A stretch of 64,000 bases of DNA from positions 7,396-71,395 of the forward strand of contig JBMDXQ010000018.1 of assembly GCA_048594975.1 (NCBI GenBank), read 5' to 3'. The DNA is from JBMDXB01 sp048594975 (GTDB taxonomy: Bacteria; Acidobacteriota; Vicinamibacteria; Vicinamibacterales; 2-12-FULL-66-21). Positions 40,916 to 49,460 of this stretch are shown in pieces. Within the stretch, counting starts at the first letter, position 1. The number at the start of each line of letters is the position of its first letter. The translations under genes and the position numbers were made by a program. The notes below the pieces were generated by a model. The model was not told the origin of the DNA. It did no database searches and saw nothing but the letters and a program-made list of their open reading frames with translations.

Positions 40916-41632
40916 ATGTCGTCGCCCGTCTTCCGTCGAGTCCTGCTCAAGCTCTCGGGTGAAGCCCTCATGGGCGAGCAGAACTTCGGAATCGACCCCG
41001 CCGTGACGACACAGCTGGCGCGCGAAATCCACGAGATTCACCAGCTCGGGGTGCAGACCGCGGTGGTGATCGGCGGAGGCAACCTGTTCCGCGGTCTGGC
41101 GGCGAGCGCGCGCGGCATGGACCGTGCGACCGCCGACTACATGGGGATGCTCGCGACGGTCATCAACGCGCTGGCGCTGCAGGACGCGCTCGAGCACGCC
41201 TCGGTGCCGACGCGCGTCGCGACCGCGATCGAGATGCGCGCCGTGGCCGAGCCCTTCATCCGCCGCCGCGCCGTCCGCCACATGGAGAAGGGGCGGGTGG
41301 TCGTGTTCGCCGCCGGCACCGGCAACCCCTATTTCACCACCGACACGGCGGCCGCGCTGCGCGCCATGGAGATGAAGGCGGACGTCATCCTCAAGGGCAC
41401 GCGCGTGGACGGCATCTACACGGCCGACCCGCTCGTCGACCCGCACGCGACCAAGTACGAGGAGATCTCCTACCTGAAGGTCCTCGAGCAGGGCCTGAAG
41501 GTGATGGACGCCACCGCCATCTCGCTGTGCATGGACAACAAGCTGCCGATCGTCGTGTTCAACCTCACCACGCCCGGCAACTTGCGGCGCGTCATCATGG
41601 GCGAGCCGGTGGGCACGACGGTGCGAGCCTGA
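40916..41632 (+). CDS. pyrH: UMP kinase
   Basis: Hexameric bacterial UMP kinase (238 aa) that makes UDP for nucleotide and cell-wall precursor synthesis. RVLLKLSGEALMGEQNFGID, AVVIGGGNLFRG, FAAGTGNPYFTTDTAAALRA and LKGTRVDGIYTADP are family signatures. No ribosome site precedes ATG 40916, which fits translation of a leaderless mRNA from the promoter abutting it. It is followed by frr after 44 nt, a conserved order (tsf-pyrH-frr). Confidence 0.96.
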   Translation: MSSPVFRRVLLKLSGEALMGEQNFGIDPAVTTQLAREIHEIHQLGVQTAVVIGGGNLFRGLAASARGMDRATADYMGMLATVINALALQDALEHASVPTRVATAIEMRAVAEPFIRRRAVRHMEKGRVVVFAAGTGNPYFTTDTAAALRAMEMKADVILKGTRVDGIYTADPLVDPHATKYEEISYLKVLEQGLKVMDATAISLCMDNKLPIVVFNLTTPGNLRRVIMGEPVGTTVRA

Positions 41633-41676
41633 GGGGCGGCGCCGGCGGCGTGCGTTGAATCGAGGAGCGACCTTCT

Positions 41677-42246
41677 ATGGACGTCACCGACCTGAAAGGG
41701 CTGTTCGCCGAAGCCAAGAAGCGGATGGACGGACACATCGATCACTTGCGCCGCGAGCTGGGCGGCGTGCGCACCGGCCGGGCTTCGGTCGCGATCCTCG
41801 ACAGCGTGCACGTCGACGCGTACGGATCGCACATGCCGATCAACCAGGTGGCCTCGCTCTCGGTGCCCGAACCGACGCTGATCGTCGCACAGCCGTTCGA
41901 CCCGTCGCTGATGGCGGCGGTGGAGAAGGCGATCCGCAGCGCCAACCTCGGGCTCAACCCGACCAACGACGGCAAGGTCGTGCGCGTCCCGATCCCGCCG
42001 CTCACCGAGGAGCGGCGCAAGGAGCTGTCCAAGCTCGTGCACAAGTATGCCGAGGAGGCGCGCAACGGCGTCCGCCAGGTCCGGCGCGAGGCCAACGAGC
42101 GGCTGAAGAAGCTGCTCAAGGACCACAAGATCTCGGAAGACGACGAGCGCCGCGGTCTGGACGACGTGCAGAAGATCACCGACCAGCACATCGTCCTCAT
42201 CGACGATCTGCAGAAGAAGAAGGACACTGAGCTGCTCAGTAAATAG
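41677..42246 (+). CDS. frr: ribosome recycling factor
   Basis: Splits post-termination ribosomes with EF-G (189 aa; family ~185). HLRRELGGVRTGRASVAILD and VYGSH-like AYGSHMPINQVASLSVPEP mark the first helix and beta domain; RRKELSKLVHKYAEEARNG and RREANERLKKLLKDHKIS lie in the long three-helix bundle. GAGGAGCG lies before ATG 41677 as a ribosome site. Downstream is a heptad repeat leading to thrC. Confidence 0.96.
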   Translation: MDVTDLKGLFAEAKKRMDGHIDHLRRELGGVRTGRASVAILDSVHVDAYGSHMPINQVASLSVPEPTLIVAQPFDPSLMAAVEKAIRSANLGLNPTNDGKVVRVPIPPLTEERRKELSKLVHKYAEEARNGVRQVRREANERLKKLLKDHKISEDDERRGLDDVQKITDQHIVLIDDLQKKKDTELLSK

Positions 42247-42257
42247 GCGTCAGAGCC

Positions 42258-42339
42258 GATTGCGGATGATGAGCGATTTGCTGATTGGCGGTTGATGTCG
42301 GCGAATCGCCAATCCTCAATCCACACTCCACAATCCGCA

Positions 42340-42342
<3 letters not shown>
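42258..42342. repeat. heptad-phased inverted repeat between frr and thrC
   Basis: The left arm has GATTGCG, GATGATG, AGCGATT and CTGATTGGCGGTTG. The right arm read on the minus strand is CATTGCG, GATTGTG, GAGTGTG, GATTGAG, GATTGGC, GATTCGC. The thrC start codon is the last triplet of the right arm. The same words appear between accB and accC at 27931-28080. Confidence 0.8.
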
Positions 42343-43509
<1,167 letters not shown>

Positions 43510-43514
43510 AGCTT

Positions 43515-43593
43515 GTCAATGCCGAATGCTGAATGACCACTGCTGAATGCGCAGCACGCATTCGGCATTCAGCATTCAGCCTTCAGCATTGAC
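43515..43593. repeat. heptad-phased 37-bp inverted repeat between thrC and pfkA
   Basis: Left arm: GTCAATG, CCGAATG, CTGAATG, ACCACTG, CTGAATG, CG. Right arm read on the other strand: GTCAATG, CTGAAGG, CTGAATG, CTGAATG, CCGAATG, CG. The two 37-nt arms align word for word and enclose the 5-nt loop CAGCA. It lies between converging genes, 5 nt after the thrC stop and 2 nt before the pfkA stop. This is the cleanest member of the family. Confidence 0.92.
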
Positions 43594-43595
43594 GC

Positions 43596-44699
43596 TCAAT
43601 CACCCAGCGATATGCCCACCGCCCTCGCCGTCCTGACAATGTCGGAGTCCAGCGGGACGTCGCGGGTCCGGCCCACGATGCTCGCCAGCGGAACGGCCAC
43701 GATGTCGGGGGGATGGTAGGCGACCATCTGTCCGAACCGGCCTTCCAGGATGAGCTCCACCGCCCGCGCGCCGAAGCGGGTCGCCAGCACGCGGTCGTAG
43801 CTCGTGGGGGCGCCGCCGCGCTGCAGGTGGCCGAGCACCACGTGGCGTGCTTCCTTGCCGGTGAGTTTCTCGAGCTGCTCCGCCACGCGCGCGCCGACAC
43901 CGCCGAGACGCTCCGCGGTGGCGGCGTCGCCGGGCTTGAGAACGGTGCGCGTCCCTCCGACCGGCCTCGCCCCCTCGGCCACGACGACGATGCTGAATCG
44001 CGCGCCGAAGCTGTCGCGTTCCCGAATCCGCGCGGTGACCTTCTCCAGGTCGAACGGGATCTCGGGGATCAGGATCACGTCGGCGCCACCGGCGATGCCG
44101 GCGTACAGCGCGATCCAGCCGGCGTAGCGCCCCATCACCTCGACGACCATGACGCGATGGTGCGACTGGGCGGTCGTGTGGAGCCGGTCGATGGCGTCGG
44201 TGGCGAAGCTCACCGCCGAGTCGAACCCGAACGTGATCGTGGTCTCGACGATGTCGTGGTCGATGGTCTTGGGCACGCCGACGAGCGGCAGGCCGCGCTC
44301 GTGGAACTCGTGCGCGATGGTAAGCGTGCCGTCGCCGCCGATGACGACGAGCGCGTCGAGCTTCAGCTCGTGGAACATCTCGACGCAGCGCGCCGAGTAG
44401 TCGCGCGTCCCGCCGCTCGTCTCGACCGGGTACGCGAACGGATTACCGCGGTTGGTTGTGCCCAGGATGGTACCGCCCACACGAAGGATCCCTGTGACGT
44501 CGCTCGGCCGCAGCGGCCGCCAGCGATTCGGCTCGATCAGGCCGTCGAAGCTGTCCTCGAGGCCGATCGTCTCGCAGCCGCCGTTGGCCGCGGATTTGAC
44601 GACGGCGCGGATCACGGCGTTGAGGCCCGGCGCGTCGCCGCCGCCGGTGAGGACGCCGATACGTTTGCTGGTGGTGGCGCCGCTCGGCGTGTCAGACAT
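43596..44699 (-). CDS. pfkA: 6-phosphofructokinase (group III/mixed type)
   Basis: Phosphorylates fructose 6-phosphate in glycolysis (367 aa). GGDAPGLNAVIRAVV, VVIGGDGTLTIAHEF, VPKTIDHDI, VEVMGRYAGWIALYA and VLGHLQRGGAPTS are family motifs. The phosphodonor is unclear: Gly in GGDGT is the ATP-type residue, but Lys in PKTID is typical of PPi-type enzymes. His replaces the usual Asn in TIDND. The -10 box lies only 6 nt before ATG 44699, so the transcript is probably leaderless. A pyrophosphate user would sit well with the membrane pyrophosphatase in this genome. Confidence 0.9.
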   Translation of the reverse strand: MSDTPSGATTSKRIGVLTGGGDAPGLNAVIRAVVKSAANGGCETIGLEDSFDGLIEPNRWRPLRPSDVTGILRVGGTILGTTNRGNPFAYPVETSGGTRDYSARCVEMFHELKLDALVVIGGDGTLTIAHEFHERGLPLVGVPKTIDHDIVETTITFGFDSAVSFATDAIDRLHTTAQSHHRVMVVEVMGRYAGWIALYAGIAGGADVILIPEIPFDLEKVTARIRERDSFGARFSIVVVAEGARPVGGTRTVLKPGDAATAERLGGVGARVAEQLEKLTGKEARHVVLGHLQRGGAPTSYDRVLATRFGARAVELILEGRFGQMVAYHPPDIVAVPLASIVGRTRDVPLDSDIVRTARAVGISLGD

Positions 44700-44705
44700 C
44701 GGCCG

Positions 44706-44711
44706 AGTATA
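44706..44711 (-). promoter_or_regulatory. -10 element abutting pfkA
   Basis: The minus strand reads TATACT, with 6 nt to the ATG. AGGACA lies 16 nt upstream as a possible -35. Transcription would begin at the start codon. Confidence 0.55.
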
Positions 44712-44720
44712 GCAGCGGCC

Positions 44721-44975
44721 TCAGTGCTGTCCTCGGCGCGAGGGCGGCGCTTGCTCCTCGCGCATCTCTTCGAATCGGGTCTGACCGAGGTCCGTCGACG
44801 GCGTGACGGCGCGGTCGAGCGACTCCATCCCGAGCGCTTTCGTCGCCCGCGCGGGATCGCCGCCGGGGATGGCGCGGTAGTCGTGCTCGCGGCGCTTCTG
44901 CGCCGCGTCCTGGGTGTCGGGCGCCTGCGACGATGAGGATTCGACGGGGCCTGAGGCGCGCTTCGGATCAGCCAT
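44721..44975 (-). CDS. small hydrophilic hypothetical protein
   Basis: An 84-aa charged protein with no membrane segment or signal (MADPKRASGPVESSSSQ... ending REEQAPPSRRGQH). The start is chosen at ATG 44975 because GGCGGAGG lies just upstream; the frame runs further back but through non-coding-like sequence. It is likely intrinsically disordered. It lies between tRNA-Ala and pfkA on the same strand. No family is recognised. Confidence 0.55.
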   Translation of the reverse strand: MADPKRASGPVESSSSQAPDTQDAAQKRREHDYRAIPGGDPARATKALGMESLDRAVTPSTDLGQTRFEEMREEQAPPSRRGQH

Positions 44976-45126
44976 GGGGAGCCTCCGCCGGTGGTGATCG
45001 CAAAGCCTGAGCCAGCAGACACCCTCGTGCGTGACAGACGAGCGCCAGCCGTAGCCCGCAACGACAGCGGCGGTCCTTCGGCGAGGCTCCGGCGGGCAGC
45101 CTTCGCCTGGATACATCGGCGAAGGC

Positions 45127-45202
<76 letters not shown>

Positions 45203-45350
45203 TCTGGCCGATGGATGTCGTGCGAGGTGCACCCGGCAGGCTCGCCGGGCGTAGGCACGAACAGTGATCCTACCATGCGGTCTTCGCGACGCGCAACGTA
45301 GCCGGCTGCCTCCACCGTCAAGGGAGCGCACACTCGAGCCATCCACCGGA

Positions 45351-45572
45351 ATGTTCTACTTCTGCCAACGGGACGCCGACTTCATGCGCTGTGAGGTGCG
45401 GACCGCCGTCGACGGCGGCGGCTACGAGATCTGCTTCGTCGCACGCGACGGCGCCCAACGCATTGAGCGGCCGGCGACCTCCGCCCAGGTGCACGAACGC
45501 TGGCTCGAGCTCCACGCCTCGTTCGTGCGCGACGGCTGGTTCGGGCCGGTCACGCAGGACGGGCGCGCCTGA
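45351..45572 (+). CDS. small hypothetical protein (73 aa)
   Basis: MFYFCQRDADFMRCEVRTA... a compact protein that alternates charged and aromatic residues and ends in RDGWFGPVTQDGRA. Codon-position GC pattern and composition look coding, and the frame ends just before the converging small gene at 45575. The ribosome site (CCGGA) is weak. The sequence looks like a small two-strand/one-helix domain but no family could be named. Confidence 0.55.
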   Translation: MFYFCQRDADFMRCEVRTAVDGGGYEICFVARDGAQRIERPATSAQVHERWLELHASFVRDGWFGPVTQDGRA

Positions 45573-45574
45573 GA

Positions 45575-45811
45575 CTACGCGGCGCCCCCGCCACGGCGCA
45601 CGCGCATCGTGTTGATCAGGCCGCGCAACGCCGCGGTGGCGGTCGCGTGAGCGGCAGCAACGCGCGCGATCTCCTCGAGATCGTCCACTGCTATCTCTCG
45701 GCTCGCGTCGAGCGACTCTATCCGCTCCGTCAAGGCGGCCAGCGAATCGCCGGTGCTCAGGGCGCCCCGGAACGACGCTTTCAGCGCAGCGATCTCGCTC
45801 GGGTCGGTCAT
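45575..45811 (-). CDS. small helical hypothetical protein (78 aa)
   Basis: MTDPSEIAALKASFRGALST... a fully helical, Ala/Glu-rich protein likely to form a coiled-coil hairpin (LAALTERIESLDASREIAVD, LEEIARVAAAHATATAAL). ATG 45811 was chosen; on the minus strand TAGATT lies 10 nt upstream of it and may be a -10 box for a short-leader transcript. The longer frame upstream lacks coding character. Function unknown. Confidence 0.5.
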   Translation of the reverse strand: MTDPSEIAALKASFRGALSTGDSLAALTERIESLDASREIAVDDLEEIARVAAAHATATAALRGLINTMRVRRGGGAA

Positions 45812-45929
45812 GCGGTCCCAATCTACCCCAATTACAGGATCGGAACCGTGCCTTACGTTCTGGTCAGCGGGGGGACAGGAAAGGCACACGCCCGCGGCGG
45901 TCTGACGGCGAAAGCGCCGGATTTCACCC

Positions 45930-48707
45930 GTGTTTCTCGGCAGCGCCGCGCCTGTCTGGCTGGTGCGCGGGTTGCAATTCGCACCAGCACCTGCAATGTC
46001 TGCACCGCTCCTCGGCGCTGAGGCGACGACGTCCGCGTCCGGGTTCGAGGATGGATTCGGCCGCCGCCGCCTGACCATCGCGCCCGATGACGGGGCGATG
46101 CTCGAACGGCTGCACCTCCGACCGGCCTTCACGATCTACGAGCGTGCGCTGCGTGACGCGGCATCGCGAATCGGCGCCAGCGCCGGCGCGAGCGCCGGCG
46201 GCCGGATCGTCGCACCGCTGGCGATCGAACGCGACCCGGCGACCGGCGGCCTCGTCGCGGTATCCCCGTTTGTCGCCGGTGAGCGGTTGGCCGATCTCCT
46301 CGACGACGCCGCCGAACGCGCCCGCACGGGCGACGCAGTCGCGGGCATCGACGTCGCGCTCGGCTTCCTGCTCCAGGTCCTGCCGACGCTCGCCGCCCTG
46401 CGCGCCGCGACGGGACTGTCACACGGTGTCATCGCCCCGGCGCGGTGCGTGTTCACCCCGAACGGGCGCGTAGTCCTCACCGAGTGCGGGTTCGCCCCGG
46501 TGCTGGAGCGTCTCAACCCGGGACGGCGCAGCCTCTGGCGCGATTTCCGTGTGGCGATGCCGCCGGGCGCCGATCGCGTGCGCTTCGACGAGACGGACGA
46601 CATCTCCCAGGCGGCGATCGCGGCGGTGATGCTGGTGCTCGGCCGGCCGCCGTGCGACGAGGACATCGTGGACGTGCTCCCGGAGTGGATGGCCGACGCC
46701 ATCGAGATCGCGCAACTCCGTGGCAACGTGAGTTTCGCGGTCAACTTCCAGCGGTTCCTGCATCGCGCGCTTCCGCTGCCCGGGCGGCGCCCGTACGTCA
46801 CGCTGGACTCGGCGCTCCACGACCTCCGGCCCGTCGCCGACGCGATCGGTATCGATCAGTGCCGGACAGCCATCGCCGACTGCGTGCGTCGCGCGGCGCC
46901 AGGACGGGACACCGGTTCGGGTTCGCCGGTTACGGCGCCCGTACCTCGGACGCCGTATATCGCCCCTCAGCCCCGGACCGCGCCGCCCCTCATCGTCGAA
47001 GCGCCGATCGTCGCAGTGCTGGAGGAGCCGGCGCGCGATCGCGGCGTCCCGAAGCCGGGCTTCGAGTCGTTCTACGAGGGGACCGCTGCCGCGCCGGTAC
47101 CAGAACCTCGTTCCTTCCCGGCATTCGAACCGGCGGATGCGGAACCGATCCAGGAGCCAGCGCTCGAGGCAGTTCCTGCCGCACCGCCGCCCCTGGCCGA
47201 CGCCGCGCCACCGGAGCCCGACGGCGCGGCTCCTGAAGCCGCCATGGCAGCGATCGGACGGACAGCGCCCGCTGCGCCCGATGTAACCGTCCCCGAGTCA
47301 CCGGGGCCGGCCGGGAAGGTGTTGGACCCCCTCGATCCCGCTGCGGTCGCTCGCCGCCGCCGCTCGCGATCGAAGGCGCGCTGGGTCGATGCGCTACGAT
47401 CGGCGGTGACACGCGACGCTCCATCCGACGCGCCGGCCTCCCTACCGCCCGCTTTCGGCCAGACGAACGAACCCATGCCGCCGGCGTTCGCGCCGGCCGT
47501 GGAGCCCGCGTCCTTCGCAGGAGCGCCCGCCTTCCCTCGAACCACGGGTACCCCGTTCCCTGCCGTTCCCGAGCCGCCGCTACTGCGGCCGGTCGCGTCG
47601 GAGCCCGTTGTGCCCCAGGCAGTCATCCTTGCGGCCGCTCCTGGACCGGCGGTCGTGTCGGTGCCGATTGTGTCCGAGCCGATCCCGCGTCAGCCGGTGT
47701 TCGCCCCGCTGGCGGCCCCCGTCACCGAGCGCCTGTGGGAGTCCACGCGGCCCATCGACCCGGTTCCTGTCGCGCCGCCGCCGCCCCCGGTGCCGGTCGC
47801 CGCCGCGCCGTCGCGGCCCGCCCCGATCAGGTTGAAGACCAGTGAGCCTGGTACACCGACACCACGTCCTGCGCCGTACGACTCGGGCAACCTCGCCAGG
47901 CGCTACACCATTCCGCGCGCCGCCGCCGCGAGCGCAGCCGGACGGCGTCCGTCCTGGAAGTTCGCGGCCGCCGCCGCCATCATCATTGCGACCGTTGCCG
48001 CTGCAGCCCGCGTGTACCTCCTGCACGATCCGCCGCTGAATGCCGAGGTGAAGAACGACGGCGGCCCAGCAACCGTCAGCGCTCCCCCGCCAGTGACGAC
48101 CGGTACGATCGTCGCCCAGACGCAGCCGGAAGGCGCGCGCGTTCTGCTCGACGGCAGTCCGGCGGGCGAAACGCCACTTCGCATCGTCGACGTCGGTCCT
48201 GGCCGGCACGTGCTCACGTTCGTGACACCCACCGCGACGGTGAGGCGGACCGTGAAGGTCGAGGCGAACAAGACTGTGACGCTGGACATTCCGGTCTTCT
48301 CGGGCTGGGTAGCGATCTTCGCGCCGGTGGTCCTCACCGTGTCCGAGCAGGGTCGGACGATCGGCACGACGGATCAGGGCCGGCTGCTGCTTCCGCCCGG
48401 ACGCCACACGCTCACGCTCGCCAACCCGGAGTTCGGCTACAGCGAGGAACACACCGTCGAGATCCAGCCTGGCGAGGTCCGCTCGCTGAACGTGGAGCCG
48501 ACGGGCACCCTCAGCCTGAACGCCGTCCCCTGGGCGGAGGTCTGGATCGACGGCAAGAAGGTCGGTGACACGCCGATCGCCAACTACAGGCTGCCGCTCG
48601 GGACCCGTGAGATCACCTTCAAGCACCCCGAGTTCGGCGAGCGCAAGGTCCCCACCCGCGTGACGGCCGGCGCGCCAATCGCCGTCAGCGTGGAATTCAC
48701 CAGGTGA
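45930..48707 (+). CDS. pseudokinase-like protein with transmembrane helix and C-terminal PEGA repeats
   Basis: A 925-aa single-pass membrane protein. Residues ~45-300 resemble a degraded Ser/Thr kinase: GLSHGVIAPARCVFTPNGR sits where the catalytic loop HxD...N should be, and VVLTECGFAP where DFG should be, so the catalytic Asp residues are missing. A long Pro/Ala linker (~300-670) precedes a membrane helix (FAAAAAIIIATVAAAARVYL, ~677-697). Three PEGA domains follow (~724-790, 790-855, 860-925; GTIVAQTQPEGARVLLDG, LSLNAVPWAEVWIDGKKVGD), presumably periplasmic. GTG 45930 or ATG 45996 may be the start. Signalling scaffold is an inference. Confidence 0.78.
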   Translation: MFLGSAAPVWLVRGLQFAPAPAMSAPLLGAEATTSASGFEDGFGRRRLTIAPDDGAMLERLHLRPAFTIYERALRDAASRIGASAGASAGGRIVAPLAIERDPATGGLVAVSPFVAGERLADLLDDAAERARTGDAVAGIDVALGFLLQVLPTLAALRAATGLSHGVIAPARCVFTPNGRVVLTECGFAPVLERLNPGRRSLWRDFRVAMPPGADRVRFDETDDISQAAIAAVMLVLGRPPCDEDIVDVLPEWMADAIEIAQLRGNVSFAVNFQRFLHRALPLPGRRPYVTLDSALHDLRPVADAIGIDQCRTAIADCVRRAAPGRDTGSGSPVTAPVPRTPYIAPQPRTAPPLIVEAPIVAVLEEPARDRGVPKPGFESFYEGTAAAPVPEPRSFPAFEPADAEPIQEPALEAVPAAPPPLADAAPPEPDGAAPEAAMAAIGRTAPAAPDVTVPESPGPAGKVLDPLDPAAVARRRRSRSKARWVDALRSAVTRDAPSDAPASLPPAFGQTNEPMPPAFAPAVEPASFAGAPAFPRTTGTPFPAVPEPPLLRPVASEPVVPQAVILAAAPGPAVVSVPIVSEPIPRQPVFAPLAAPVTERLWESTRPIDPVPVAPPPPPVPVAAAPSRPAPIRLKTSEPGTPTPRPAPYDSGNLARRYTIPRAAAASAAGRRPSWKFAAAAAIIIATVAAAARVYLLHDPPLNAEVKNDGGPATVSAPPPVTTGTIVAQTQPEGARVLLDGSPAGETPLRIVDVGPGRHVLTFVTPTATVRRTVKVEANKTVTLDIPVFSGWVAIFAPVVLTVSEQGRTIGTTDQGRLLLPPGRHTLTLANPEFGYSEEHTVEIQPGEVRSLNVEPTGTLSLNAVPWAEVWIDGKKVGDTPIANYRLPLGTREITFKHPEFGERKVPTRVTAGAPIAVSVEFTR

Positions 48708-48889
48708 TTTCAGAAACGTAAAGCAGGGGACGTTTTCGGGCCGACGCCCTCACATGCTCGACAACCGTCCGAACGCACCCAAGCACGAATCACGCCTGAT
48801 TTCGTCGCGCGCGTATGAAGGCGCGTGTGGCATCGCGCTTGCCCCGTGCGGGATCAAACGCTGCGCGCTGTTCCTACCGGGTGGTTTGT

Positions 48890-49048
48890 ATGTGGAGCTG
48901 GATTCGCTGTTACGTGACCGGTCATGAGTATTCGGTGTGCTGCGACGCGGGAGCCATGTTCCTGCGTTGTCTTCAGTGCGGCAGGCGCTCGCAAGGATGG
49001 ACCGTCCACGACAACAGCGGCCACTCGCACCTGCCAGGTCGTGTCTGA
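48890..49048 (+). CDS. 52-aa zinc-ribbon-like microprotein
   Basis: MWSWIRCYVTGHEYSVCCDAG... with paired cysteines (CYVTGHEY..CC and LRCLQCGRRSQGW) that could bind one zinc ion. The pattern FLRCxxCGRRSxGW recurs in small uncharacterised bacterial proteins. The ATG at 48890 was chosen because homologous-looking sequence begins there; the frame runs back to 48815. It lies alone between the PEGA gene and the rhodanese gene, 182 nt after the former. No ribosome site is clear. Confidence 0.5.
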   Translation: MWSWIRCYVTGHEYSVCCDAGAMFLRCLQCGRRSQGWTVHDNSGHSHLPGRV

Positions 49049-49051
49049 AAC

Positions 49052-49081
49052 TTGACACTACCAATGGCTGGTGATGACAAT
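49052..49081 (+). promoter_or_regulatory. promoter for the rhodanese-like gene
   Basis: TTGACA (49052-49057) and GACAAT (49076-49081) are 18 nt apart. Seven nt separate the -10 from ATG 49089, the same spacing seen for pyrH and pfkA. This spacing favours ATG 49089 over ATG 49074. Confidence 0.45.
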
Positions 49082-49088
49082 ACCAGCC

Positions 49089-49460
49089 ATGGCAGTGCCC
49101 CGGATAACCAAGGAAGAACTGAAGCAACGGCTCGAGGGCCCTGCCGAAAGCGTTCCTGCGGTCATCGACGTTCGTCTGAAGTACCCGTACGAGCACAGCA
49201 CCGTCACGCTGCCAGGAGCCGTCAGAATGCCGCCCGGAGCGCTGGACACCGCGCGCCTGCCCCGCGACCGCGACATCGTTCTCTATGACTCGGACCCGGA
49301 CGAGCTCGTCGCGGAACGCGTTGCCGCTGAGCTGATGCGTCTCGGATATCGCGCCTTCGCTCTCCGGGGCGGCATCGGCGACTGGGTCACGGCCAAGCTG
49401 CCGACGGTGAGCAAGCCCGCGCCGCAACCCGCCGCCACGGCCGGCGCCACGAAAGCGTGA
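49089..49460 (+). CDS. rhodanese-fold protein lacking the catalytic cysteine
   Basis: A 123-aa single rhodanese domain (ITKEELKQRLEG, PAVIDVRLKYPYEHSTVTLPGAVRMP, LMRLGYRAFALRGGIGDWV). At the active-site loop the chain reads DIVLYDSDPDELVAERVA; Asp stands where sulfurtransferases have the persulfide Cys, so it should be inactive as a transferase and act as a binding module. Starts at 49074 or 49071 are possible. Its stop overlaps the start of the next gene by 4 nt (GTGA), implying a functional pair with the PolX-like protein. Confidence 0.8.
   Translation: MAVPRITKEELKQRLEGPAESVPAVIDVRLKYPYEHSTVTLPGAVRMPPGALDTARLPRDRDIVLYDSDPDELVAERVAAELMRLGYRAFALRGGIGDWVTAKLPTVSKPAPQPAATAGATKA

Noticed and set aside
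43515..43593. CRISPR array
   Set aside because: The repeats are 7-nt words without unique spacers, arranged as inverted arms, and no cas gene is present.
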